Notes: generated from the letters alone by a model not told the origin. Counted from the stretch's first letter, positions 1 to 7,160 are shown. The stretch is DNA of 7,898 nucleotides from Bacillota bacterium (GCA_030527065.1 JAUNBO010000084.1:1-7898); one strand, 5' to 3'. Translations and numbers: made by a program.

Positions 1-2
1 TC

Positions 3-83
3 TTAGCTGGTCCTGCGGAGGCCCGGCAAACCGCCCCCCTGGCGCCCCGTGTAAAGCAACCATTGGCGCCCCGTGAAAAGTAA
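3..83 (+). CDS. Possible 3' end of an upstream ORF (26 codons visible)
   Basis: An open frame enters from the left edge and ends at TAA 81-83. The visible peptide is rich in Ala, Pro, Arg and Lys and ends in two copies of an eight-residue unit, LAPRVKQP then LAPREK-stop. I do not recognise it. No start is in the window, so it could equally be chance open frame across a GC-rich intergenic repeat. The repeat period (24 bases) is a multiple of three, which permits coding but does not prove it. Only the sequence to the left can settle this. Confidence 0.2.
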   Translation, partial: LAGPAEARQTAPLAPRVKQPLAPREK

Positions 84-88
84 TCCGG
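41..88 (+). repeat. Two-copy 24-bp tandem direct repeat
   Basis: Copy one starts at 41 and copy two at 65. The first 20 bases of each begin GGCGCCCCGTG and match at 17 of 20 positions; the last four bases diverge. Each copy opens with the palindrome GGCGCC. It lies just upstream of the gpmI promoter region. It could be the end of a longer repeat array or a dispersed intergenic element. Confidence 0.6.
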
Positions 89-140
89 GAGGGGCCCGGT
101 CCGGCGGGACAAAAAAGAAAATGCCGGAGGCCCTCAGCTG

Positions 141-149
141 TGATATACT
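141..149 (+). promoter_or_regulatory. Candidate extended -10 promoter for the gpmI-dnaE-pfkA operon
   Basis: TGATATACT fits the extended -10 pattern TGnTATAAT with one mismatch. The -35 region at a 17-base spacer (ATGCCG, 121-126) matches only three of six consensus bases, as is common when the TGn extension is present. Transcription would start near 156, leaving a leader of about 65 bases to the ATG at 222. No Rho-independent terminator with a T-run is visible between 84 and 140, so read-through from upstream is also possible. Confidence 0.5.
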
Positions 150-221
150 ATTATTAAAAAGGAAACCCAAATGGGGTTCGACTGCGGAAAGGAGACGGTG
201 CGGCTGCGCCGGAAAGCATCT

Positions 222-1802
222 ATGAAGAAACCCACCCTCTTGCTTATTTTAGACGGCTTCGGCTGCCGGGACGAAAAGGAAGGGAACGCCATTGCGGCGG
301 CCCGGAAGCCCAATCTGGACCGGCTTTTCGCCTCATACCCCCACACCCGGCTCCGGGCCTCGGGGCTGGCGGTGGGCCTTCCCGAGGGCCAGATGGGCAA
401 TTCCGAGGTGGGCCACCTGAACATAGGGGCCGGGCGCATCGTCTATCAGGAGCTGACCAAGATCAGCAAGGAGATAGAAGAGGGGGACTTCTTCCGCAAC
501 CCCGCCCTGGAAAAGGCCATGGACCACAGCCTGAAAAACGGCTCCGCCCTTCATCTGCTGGGGCTACTTTCCGACGGCGGCGTCCACAGCCACATCACCC
601 ATCTGACGGCGCTGATAGAGATGGCCCGGCGGAAGGGTCTGGAAAAGGCCTGGGTCCACGCCTTCCTGGATGGACGGGACGTGCCGCCCCGTTGCGCCGC
701 CCGCTATTTCCGGGAGCTGGAAAGCTATATGAAAGAAACGGGCCTGGGCGCTCTGGCCTCCATTGCCGGACGCTATTACGCCATGGACCGGGATAAGCGC
801 TGGGACCGGGTGGAGCTGGCCTATAACGCCCTTACCCTGGGCCAGGGACAGGAAGCCGCCACTGCGGAAGAGGCGCTGGAAGCGGCCTATGCCAGAGGCG
901 AGAACGACGAATTCGTCCTGCCCACCGTGCTGCGGCCGGCAGGGGCCCCCCCTGCGGTGGTGGAGGACGGGGATTCCGTCATCTTCTTCAATTTCCGGCC
1001 GGACCGGGCCCGGGAGCTGACCAGGGCCTTTGTGGACGCCGGCTTCAGCGGGTTCCGGCGAAAAAAGGTCATAAAAGACTTGTGCTACGTCTGCATGGTC
1101 CAGTACGATGCGGAGATGCCCAACGTCTCCGTGGCCTTCCCGCCCCAGTCCCTGAAAAATACCCTGGGAGAGTATATGGCTTCTCTGGGCCTTTCCCAGC
1201 TCCACATTGCGGAGACGGAGAAATATGCCCACGTCACCTTTTTCTTCAACGGCGGCGTGGAGGCTCCCAACAACGGAGAGGACCGGGTGCTGGTCCCCTC
1301 TCCTCAGGTGCCCACCTACGACCTGCAGCCGGAGATGAGTGCCCCCGCCGTCACGGAAGCCGTGGTGGAGCGCCTTCGCAGCGGCAAGTACGACCTGGTC
1401 ATTTTGAATTATGCCAACGCCGACATGGTGGGGCATACGGGGGTCTTTGAAGCGGCGGTGAAAGCGGTGGAGACCCTGGACGCCTGTGTGGGCCGGGTGG
1501 CGGAGACCGTCCGGGAAATGGACGGCCAGATGATCCTGACGGCGGACCACGGCAATTCCGACGAAATGCTGGACGCCTCCGGCGGCGTCATGACGGCCCA
1601 CTCCACCAGCCCTGTGCCGTTTTTGGTGATGGGCCGGCAGACAGTGGAGCTCCGGGAGGGCGGCGCACTGGCGGACATCGCTCCCACTCTCCTGGACCTG
1701 ATGGGTCTGCCCCAGCCCCAGGAGATGACAGGCCGCAGCCTCATCAAGGACCATCGCAAACAGGCAATAGACAATGAATGTGAAATAAGGACGGGAATAT
1801 GA
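222..1802 (+). CDS. gpmI: 2,3-bisphosphoglycerate-independent phosphoglycerate mutase
   Basis: The 526-residue product interconverts 3- and 2-phosphoglycerate in lower glycolysis. It belongs to the alkaline-phosphatase superfamily and uses two Mn2+ ions in the cytoplasm. Visible active-site residues are D11 in ILDGFG, the phosphorylated S61 in GNSEVGHLNIG, H122 in SDGGVHSH, the GRD motif at 151-153, the YYAMDRDKRWDR segment, FNFRPDRA, D401 and H405 in ADMVGH, D442 and H443 in TADHGN, and H460. All are in family order and within about two residues of Bacillus enzyme numbering, so the enzyme should be active. Length is slightly above the usual 505-515 because of a short polar C-terminal tail. 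I chose ATG 222 because the family starts a few residues before LLILDG. It has only a modest GGAAAG Shine-Dalgarno at 211-216. An in-frame ATG at 171, with GGAAA at 161-165, would add 17 basic residues. The stop overlaps the dnaE start (ATGA, 1799-1802). Confidence 0.97.
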   Translation: MKKPTLLLILDGFGCRDEKEGNAIAAARKPNLDRLFASYPHTRLRASGLAVGLPEGQMGNSEVGHLNIGAGRIVYQELTKISKEIEEGDFFRNPALEKAMDHSLKNGSALHLLGLLSDGGVHSHITHLTALIEMARRKGLEKAWVHAFLDGRDVPPRCAARYFRELESYMKETGLGALASIAGRYYAMDRDKRWDRVELAYNALTLGQGQEAATAEEALEAAYARGENDEFVLPTVLRPAGAPPAVVEDGDSVIFFNFRPDRARELTRAFVDAGFSGFRRKKVIKDLCYVCMVQYDAEMPNVSVAFPPQSLKNTLGEYMASLGLSQLHIAETEKYAHVTFFFNGGVEAPNNGEDRVLVPSPQVPTYDLQPEMSAPAVTEAVVERLRSGKYDLVILNYANADMVGHTGVFEAAVKAVETLDACVGRVAETVREMDGQMILTADHGNSDEMLDASGGVMTAHSTSPVPFLVMGRQTVELREGGALADIAPTLLDLMGLPQPQEMTGRSLIKDHRKQAIDNECEIRTGI

Positions 1803-4800
1803 GTTTCACCCATCTCCATGTGCATACGGAATACAGCCTGCTGGACGGAGCGGCCCGGATAAAGCCTCTGGTGGCCCGGGCAAAGGCTCTGGGCATGAAG
1901 GCTCTGGCCATTACGGACCACGGCGTCATGTTCGGCGTGGTGGATTTCTATAAAGAAGCGGAAAAGCAGGGGATAAAGCCCATTTTAGGCTGCGAGGTCT
2001 ACATGGCGGCCCGCACCCTGCGGGATAAGGATGCGGCCCTGGATAAGCAGCAGGGCCATCTTGTGCTGCTGGCCAAAAACGAGGAAGGCTACCACAATCT
2101 GATGAAGATCGTGTCCAGGGGCTACGTGGAGGGCTTTTACTATAAGCCCCGGGTGGACAAGAGCGTGCTGCGGGAGTTCCGGAGCGGCCTCATCGCCCTT
2201 TCCGGCTGCCTGGCCGGGTACGTCCAGCAGAAGCTTCTGAACGGAGATTACGCCGGCGCAAAGCAGGAGGCCCTGGAGCTGCTGGACATTTTCGGAGAGG
2301 GCAATTTCTATCTGGAATTGCAGGACCAGAATTTAGAGGAGGAATGGAAGATCCTCCCGGATATGAAGCGGCTCCGTCAGGAGACCGGCATTCCCTTTGT
2401 GGCCACCAACGACGTCCACTATGTAAACCAAGAGGATGCGGGGCCCCACGATATCCTGCTCTGCATCCAGACCGCCAAAAGCGTGGACGATGAAGACCGC
2501 CTCCGCTTTCCCAACGATCAGTTTTACCTGAAATCCCCGGAGGAGATGGAGCAGCTTTTTGCAGACCTTCCCGAGGCTCTGGAAAATACGGAGAAAATCG
2601 CAGAGGCCTGCAATGTGAAGCTCCGTTTCGGGGAACTGCACCTGCCGGAATTTTCGCCTCCGCAGGGGAAGGACAAGCGGGAATATCTGCGGGAGCTCTG
2701 CGCCCGGGGAATGGAGGAACGCTACGGAGAGGCGGACCGGGCCCTGAAGGAACGGCTGGAATACGAACTTTCCACCATCGAGAGCATGGGCTATGTGGAG
2801 TATTTCCTCATCGTCTGGGATTTCATCAATTACGCCAGGGAGCGAGGCATTATGGTGGGGCCGGGCAGGGGCTCTGCAGCAGGCAGCATAGTGGCCTACT
2901 GCCTCCGCATCACGGACATAGACCCCGTAAAATACGGCCTCATCTTTGAACGCTTCCTGAATCCGGAGCGGATCTCCATGCCGGACATAGACATAGATTT
3001 CTGCTATGAAAGGCGGCAGGAGGTGATCGATTATGTGGTGGAAAAATACGGCGAGGACCGGGTGGCCCAGATCATCACCTTCGGCACCATGAAGGCCAGG
3101 CAGGCCATCAGAGACGTGGGCCGGACCATGAACATGCCCTATAACGAAGTGGACCTGGTGGCGAAGAAGGTGCCCTTTGCCCTGAACATGACCCTGGACC
3201 GGGCCCTGGATATGAACCCGGAGCTTCTTCACTCCTATAATGAGGACCGGCAGATCCGGGAGCTGATAGACACCGCCCGGGCCATAGAAGGGATGCCCCG
3301 GAACGCCGGCACCCATGCGGCGGGAGTGGTGATCTCCCGGAATGCCCTGAACGAATACGTGCCTCTTTACCGGGGAGACAAAGGGGTTTCCACCCAGTTC
3401 ACCATGGGCGTCATAGAGGAATTGGGCCTGTTGAAGATGGACTTCCTGGGCCTGCGGAACCTGACGGTGATCCGGGACGCTCTGGCGGCCATCCGGGAAA
3501 GCACCGGCGTCGCCGTGGATTTCTCCCGGATGGAGTACGACGACCCCGCCGTCTTTGAGCTCATCAGCAGCGGCAACACCGCCGGCGTCTTTCAGCTGGA
3601 AAGCTCCGGCATGACCTCTTTCATGATGAACCTGCGGCCGGACTGCTTTGAAGACATCGTAGCGGGAATCGCCCTGTACCGGCCGGGCCCCATGGCTTCC
3701 ATCCCCACCTACATCGAGAACAAGAAAAATCCCGGGCGCATCCGTTACATAGACCGGCGGCTGGAGCCCATCCTGTCCGTCACCTACGGCTGCATGGTCT
3801 ACCAGGAGCAGGTGATGCAGATCGTCCGGGACCTGGCGGGATACACCTACGGGCGCAGCGACCTGGTGCGCCGGGCCATGAGCAAAAAGAAGCGGGACGT
3901 GATGGAGCAGGAGCGCCAGTACTTCATCTATGGGAAGCAGGACGAAGAGGGCGGCTGGGAACTGCCGGGCTGCATCAACAACGGCATTCCGGAGCAGGCG
4001 GCGGAGGCCATCTACGCCCAGATGGACAGCTTTGCCGAATACGCCTTCAACAAATCCCATGCGGCGGCCTATGCGGTGCTGGCCTACGAGACCGCCTGGC
4101 TGAAAACCCACTATCCCGTGGAATTCATGGCGGCTCTCATGACCAGCGTCATGGGAGATTCGGAGCAGATCGCCGGGTATATCCGCAACTGCGGGGAGAT
4201 GGGCATAGAGGTGCTGCCTCCCTGTGTGCTGGAAAGCGGCCGGGGCTTTACTGCCAGAAACGGAAAGATACGCTTCGGGCTTCTGGCGGTGAAAAACGTG
4301 GGCGGCGGCGTGGTGGACGCCATCGGGAAGGCGGTGGCGGAGAAGGGCCCGCCGGCGGACATCTTCCAGCTGGTGAGCCGCCTGGACATCCAGGAAGTGA
4401 ACAGGAAGGCCATGGAGAGCCTGATAAAGGCAGGGGCCCTGGATTGCTTCGGCGAGAGCCGGGCCCGTCAGCTGGCGGTGTGCGGCCGTCTGGTGGAAGG
4501 GGCCCAGAGCGACGCCCGCAAGACCCTGGCGGGGCAGATGTCTCTTTTCCAGAGCGCCGGCCTGGCGGAGGGAGAGGGGCTGCGCATTCCCTATCCCCAG
4601 ATAGAGGAATTCCCCCGGGAGCTGCTGCTGGCCTATGAGAAGGAAATGCTGGGAGTCTACCTTACGGACCATCCTCTGCGGGCCTACAAAGATGTGATAG
4701 AGCGCTGGGCCACCGCAGTGACCACAGACCTGCAAAGCGGCCGGAACGAAGAAGATCTTCTGGAGGCCCACGGGCTGGAAGAAGGGGGGGACGGACTTCC

Positions 4801-5350
4801 GGCGGCTCCCCGTCTGCGGGACGGCATGGAAGCCACCATGGCCGGCATCATCACCGGCGTAAAAACCCTGGTGACGAAAAAGAATACGCTGATGGCCTTT
4901 GTCCAGATAGAGGATATGCACGGCTCCGGAGAGGTCCTGGTCTTTCCCAATGTTTTTGAGCGCTGCCGGGGCGTCATCAAGGAAGACGCCGTGGTGGCGG
5001 TGACGGGGCGGGTGAACTTCAAGGAGGGCGAGTCCGCCAAGCTGTTGGCTGAGCAAATCGTGGACCTGCGGGAAGCGGAACTGCCCGGAACGAAGGAGCC
5101 CCTTCCCGTAGTGAAATTGAAGCTGCCTGGGACCCTGGACGAGGCGGAAACCCTGGAGAGGATAAAAGCCATTTTTGCCGGCCATCCGGGAAACAGCCCC
5201 GTGGTCCTCTATCTGGCTTCGGGAAAAACGGTAAAGACCCGGCAGGACCTGTGGGTAGAGGCGGACGAAGCTTTCTGCCGGAAAATGGCAGGGATTCTCG
5301 GAGAGGAAAATGTTAAACTGAGTAGAGAAAACAGGAGTGTAAAGCAATGA
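1799..5350 (+). CDS. dnaE: DNA polymerase III alpha subunit, DnaE type
   Basis: This 1183-residue protein is a C-family replicative DNA polymerase. Domains in order: an N-terminal PHP domain (about 1-275), the catalytic palm/thumb/fingers (about 280-820), helix-hairpin-helix segments (about 825-885), an OB fold (about 1010-1090) and a short C-terminal domain. The nucleotide-binding GPGRGSAAGS lies at 354-363. The catalytic aspartates are D396 and D398 in PDIDIDF and D548 in KMDFLGL, matching E. coli D401, D403 and D555. FNKSHAAAYA starts at 750. QMSLF at 913-917 fits the sliding-clamp binding consensus QLxLF. All nine PHP metal ligands known from the Mycobacterium enzyme appear present (H7, H9, D16, H41, E66, H87, C137, D205, H207), so PHP proofreading is plausible. 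AAGGA at 1787-1791 lies seven bases before the ATG, which overlaps the gpmI stop; the stop overlaps the pfkA start. Related Firmicutes usually also have PolC, which cannot be checked here. Confidence 0.98.
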   Translation: MSFTHLHVHTEYSLLDGAARIKPLVARAKALGMKALAITDHGVMFGVVDFYKEAEKQGIKPILGCEVYMAARTLRDKDAALDKQQGHLVLLAKNEEGYHNLMKIVSRGYVEGFYYKPRVDKSVLREFRSGLIALSGCLAGYVQQKLLNGDYAGAKQEALELLDIFGEGNFYLELQDQNLEEEWKILPDMKRLRQETGIPFVATNDVHYVNQEDAGPHDILLCIQTAKSVDDEDRLRFPNDQFYLKSPEEMEQLFADLPEALENTEKIAEACNVKLRFGELHLPEFSPPQGKDKREYLRELCARGMEERYGEADRALKERLEYELSTIESMGYVEYFLIVWDFINYARERGIMVGPGRGSAAGSIVAYCLRITDIDPVKYGLIFERFLNPERISMPDIDIDFCYERRQEVIDYVVEKYGEDRVAQIITFGTMKARQAIRDVGRTMNMPYNEVDLVAKKVPFALNMTLDRALDMNPELLHSYNEDRQIRELIDTARAIEGMPRNAGTHAAGVVISRNALNEYVPLYRGDKGVSTQFTMGVIEELGLLKMDFLGLRNLTVIRDALAAIRESTGVAVDFSRMEYDDPAVFELISSGNTAGVFQLESSGMTSFMMNLRPDCFEDIVAGIALYRPGPMASIPTYIENKKNPGRIRYIDRRLEPILSVTYGCMVYQEQVMQIVRDLAGYTYGRSDLVRRAMSKKKRDVMEQERQYFIYGKQDEEGGWELPGCINNGIPEQAAEAIYAQMDSFAEYAFNKSHAAAYAVLAYETAWLKTHYPVEFMAALMTSVMGDSEQIAGYIRNCGEMGIEVLPPCVLESGRGFTARNGKIRFGLLAVKNVGGGVVDAIGKAVAEKGPPADIFQLVSRLDIQEVNRKAMESLIKAGALDCFGESRARQLAVCGRLVEGAQSDARKTLAGQMSLFQSAGLAEGEGLRIPYPQIEEFPRELLLAYEKEMLGVYLTDHPLRAYKDVIERWATAVTTDLQSGRNEEDLLEAHGLEEGGDGLPAAPRLRDGMEATMAGIITGVKTLVTKKNTLMAFVQIEDMHGSGEVLVFPNVFERCRGVIKEDAVVAVTGRVNFKEGESAKLLAEQIVDLREAELPGTKEPLPVVKLKLPGTLDEAETLERIKAIFAGHPGNSPVVLYLASGKTVKTRQDLWVEADEAFCRKMAGILGEENVKLSRENRSVKQ

Positions 5351-6309
5351 AAAAAATCGGAGTTCTGACCAGCGGCGGAGACGCCCCCGGCATGAATGCG
5401 GCGGTGCGGGCGGTGACCCGGGGCGCCATTTATAACGGCATGGAGGTCTATGGCATAGCCCGGGGCTATGAAGGGTTGATCTACGGGGAGATAAGGCCGC
5501 TGAGCATTTCCTCCGTGGGAGACATCATCCACAGGGGCGGCACCATGCTGAAAACGGACCGGAGTCCGGACTTCATGACGCCGGCAGGCTTCCAGCGGGC
5601 CCTGAACATGCTGGAAAGCTTCGGCCTGGAAGCGGTGGTGACCATAGGCGGCGACGGCACCATGCGGGGGGCCCTGGAGCTGACAAAGGCGGGGGTCACC
5701 ACGGTGGGGCTTCCCGGGACCATAGACAACGATCTGGCATATACGGACTTCACCATCGGCTTCGATACGGCGGTGAACACGGTGCTTTCCGCCATCAGCA
5801 ACATCCGGGACACATCCTCGTCTCACGGCAGGAGCACCGTCATAGAGGTGATGGGCCGGGACTGTGGCGACATAGCCCTCTATGCCGGTCTCTGCGGCGG
5901 CGCCGACGTCATTCTCATCCCGGAAGAGGAAGTGGATATCAACGCCGTTTGCCGGAAGGTAATGGAAGGGAAAAACCGTGGGAAGACCTCCAACATCATA
6001 GTGGTGGCGGAAGGCGTGGACGCGGATTCCCAGGAACTGGCCAAAGACGTAACGGAGCGGACGGGCCTGGAAACCAGGGCCGTGGTCCTGGGCTATATCC
6101 AGAGAGGCGGTTCTCCCACGGCAAAGGACCGGATGCTGGCCAGCCGCATGGGATACCGGGCGGTAGAGCTCCTCATGCCCGGAGGCGGAGGCCGGGCCGT
6201 AGGCGTCCGGGGGGAAGAGATAATCGATATGGATCTGGCGGAGGCGCTGGCCATGAAACGCCGGTACGACCGCAGCATCATAGAGCTGGCGGACGTTCTG
6301 TCCAGATAG
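5347..6309 (+). CDS. pfkA: ATP-dependent 6-phosphofructokinase
   Basis: The 320-residue product phosphorylates fructose 6-phosphate to fructose 1,6-bisphosphate, the committed step of upper glycolysis, as a cytoplasmic (normally tetrameric) enzyme. Residue numbers coincide with E. coli PfkA: the ATP loop GGDAPGMN (10-17), R72, GGDGT (101-105), PGTIDND (123-129) with catalytic base D127, R162, MGR (169-171), and LGYIQRGGSP near 250. Gly at 104 and Gly at 124 mark ATP use; PPi-dependent relatives have Asp and Lys there. Effector-site residues R21, R25, R154 and K213 are kept, so ADP/PEP regulation is plausible. AGGAG at 5333-5337 lies nine bases before the ATG, and the ATG overlaps the dnaE stop (ATGA), implying translational coupling. 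The dnaE-pfkA pairing is a familiar Firmicute gene order. Confidence 0.97.
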   Translation: MKKIGVLTSGGDAPGMNAAVRAVTRGAIYNGMEVYGIARGYEGLIYGEIRPLSISSVGDIIHRGGTMLKTDRSPDFMTPAGFQRALNMLESFGLEAVVTIGGDGTMRGALELTKAGVTTVGLPGTIDNDLAYTDFTIGFDTAVNTVLSAISNIRDTSSSHGRSTVIEVMGRDCGDIALYAGLCGGADVILIPEEEVDINAVCRKVMEGKNRGKTSNIIVVAEGVDADSQELAKDVTERTGLETRAVVLGYIQRGGSPTAKDRMLASRMGYRAVELLMPGGGGRAVGVRGEEIIDMDLAEALAMKRRYDRSIIELADVLSR

Positions 6310-6311
6310 AA

Positions 6312-6334
6312 CGGCGGCCGCCGGGGACGGCGGC
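6312..6334 (+). other. GC-rich hairpin between pfkA and the usp gene
   Basis: Just after the pfkA stop, GCCGCC (6317-6322) can pair with GGCGGC (6329-6334) across the loop GGGGAC. The left arm also lies in a perfect 12-base palindrome, 6312-6323. The nearest T-run (6350-6354) is 15 bases beyond the stem, so it is not a standard intrinsic terminator. It could stabilise the upstream mRNA or reduce read-through into the next gene. Confidence 0.35.
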
Positions 6335-6396
6335 GGGAGTTCAGGGCGCTTTTTGGCGGCCACCGATCTCCGGCAGCTTTGCAGAGGGGGAGAAGC

Positions 6397-6780
6397 ATGA
6401 AAAACATAATGGTCTGCGTAACACAACAGAGGTCCTGCGACCGGCTGATCCGCTACGGACACGGCCTGGTGGCGGAGGGCAAGGAGAACAATCTTTTCAT
6501 CATCCATGTGGCCCACTATCAATTTAAATTCCTGGGGAATACCCAGGAAGGGGAGGCTCTGGAATATCTGTATGAAAAGGCGCTGGAATACGGGGCCCAG
6601 CTGACGGTGGTCCGCTCCAACCATGTGCTGGACACCCTGGCGGATCTGGTAAAAAAATATCAGATCACCCACATCGTCCTGGGGGAATCGGGAGAGACCC
6701 AGACCAGCAGCAATGTGGTGGAGCTCCTGCGGGAGCGGGTGAAGGACCAGGCGGAGGTGCTGGAGATCCCGTCCTCGTAA
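6397..6780 (+). CDS. Small universal stress protein, KdpD USP-domain type
   Basis: This 127-residue alpha/beta protein starts KNIMVCVTQQRSCDRLIRYG, the pattern of the UspA-like domain in KdpD potassium-sensor kinases (VCVS...SERLIRRG). It continues with FIIHVAHY (second strand) and THIVLGESGE (fourth strand and nucleotide loop). The expected USP ATP signature is G-2x-G-9x-G-(S/T). Here G96-ES-G99 is present, but the final G-(S/T) is not visible, so nucleotide binding is uncertain. There is no kinase or membrane segment: it is a stand-alone domain. I chose ATG 6397 because GGGGGAG (6386-6392) lies just upstream and the family begins there; an in-frame ATG at 6379 adds six residues without support. 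It is 87 bases after pfkA and probably the last gene of the block. The substrate or partner is unknown; ATP and cyclic di-AMP are known ligands of related domains. Confidence 0.8.
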   Translation: MKNIMVCVTQQRSCDRLIRYGHGLVAEGKENNLFIIHVAHYQFKFLGNTQEGEALEYLYEKALEYGAQLTVVRSNHVLDTLADLVKKYQITHIVLGESGETQTSSNVVELLRERVKDQAEVLEIPSS

Positions 6781-6792
6781 GGCGGGGCCCGG

Positions 6793-6830
6793 AAAAAAGA
6801 AAGGTCCGCAGGCTCAGTGGCTGCGGATCT
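6793..6830 (-). terminator. Intrinsic terminator of spoIIID, possibly bidirectional
   Basis: Stem arms are 6802-6811 and 6821-6830, ten pairs with one G-T wobble, around a nine-base loop. Read on the minus strand, the stem is followed at once by TTCTTTTTT (down to 6793), a textbook U-tract. Read on the plus strand, a six-T run comes only after seven bases (6838-6843), so it would be weaker for the usp transcript. The spoIIID stop codon (6814-6816) lies in the loop, so the hairpin overlaps the gene's 3' end. Confidence 0.8.
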
Positions 6831-7071
6831 CCTTGTATTTTTTCTGGGTGGCGGCGCCTCCCCTGAGATGGCGCTCCGCCTTGTTGTTGTCCAGTACGGC
6901 CTTCACTTCCTTGGCCATGGCCGGATTGATCTCCAGAAGCCGTTCCGCCACATCCTTGTGCACCGTGGATTTACTGATGCGGTATCTGGCGGCGGCGCCC
7001 CGGACGGTGGCGCCGGTCTCCAGGATGTAGCGGGCCAGCTCCAGAACGCGTTCTTCGATATAATCCTTCAT
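6814..7071 (-). CDS. spoIIID: Sporulation transcriptional regulator SpoIIID
   Basis: The 85-residue protein is a small DNA-binding regulator that, in Bacillus and Clostridium, acts in the mother cell after engulfment to switch genes of the sigma-E regulon on or off and prepare sigma-K expression. It is recognisable along its whole length: MKDYIEER at the start, a helix-turn-helix at about 22-45 with the hallmark ISKSTVHKD (32-40), LLEINPAMAKEVK (45-57), RHLRGGAAT (67-75) and a basic tail KKYK. The B. subtilis protein is 93 residues with a longer tail; about 85 is usual for clostridia. The start at 7071 is set by the family N-terminus and by GAGG (CCTC on the plus strand, 7080-7083) eight bases upstream. 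An in-frame ATG at 7134 would add 21 Pro/Gly-rich residues foreign to the family. It is convergent with the usp gene and divergent from the Fic gene, and a candidate sigma-E promoter lies upstream. Confidence 0.96.
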   Translation of the reverse strand: MKDYIEERVLELARYILETGATVRGAAARYRISKSTVHKDVAERLLEINPAMAKEVKAVLDNNKAERHLRGGAATQKKYKEIRSH

Positions 7072-7160
7072 ACCAGCATCCTCACCGCCCCATTTCAGAT
7101 TTGCCTGTGGCCCCGGACCCGGCGCAGGCGGCATTGGGCCCCGCCCGGTCTTTCGTTATC

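Noticed and set aside
85..116. Hairpins CCGGG/CCCGG and GTCC/GGAC followed by an A-run as a terminator
   Set aside because: The stems are short and the plus strand has an A-run, not a T-run. On the minus strand the T-run precedes the hairpin.
121..225. 34-codon ORF ending with an ATGA overlap onto the gpmI start, as a possible leader peptide
   Set aside because: It has a poor ribosome site and its start lies upstream of the likely transcription start near 156. The overlap is probably chance, though it would resemble the other operon junctions.
2333..5347. A 1004-codon open frame on the minus strand opposite dnaE, and similar long ones at 564-1754 and 5209-6672
   Set aside because: They are antisense shadows of strongly GC-biased codons. 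Their products are His/Gly/Arg/Pro-rich with no family motif, and the plus-strand genes carry every expected catalytic residue.
5497..5520. PfkA has Ile at position 54 where E. coli has the effector-contact Arg
   Set aside because: As I recall the sequence, the Gram-positive Geobacillus enzyme also lacks Arg there, so this looks like normal lineage variation rather than lost allostery.
7072..7134. Longer spoIIID start at 7134
   Set aside because: The 21 extra residues are Pro/Gly-rich and unlike the family, while the start at 7071 has a good GAGG site and matches the known N-terminus.
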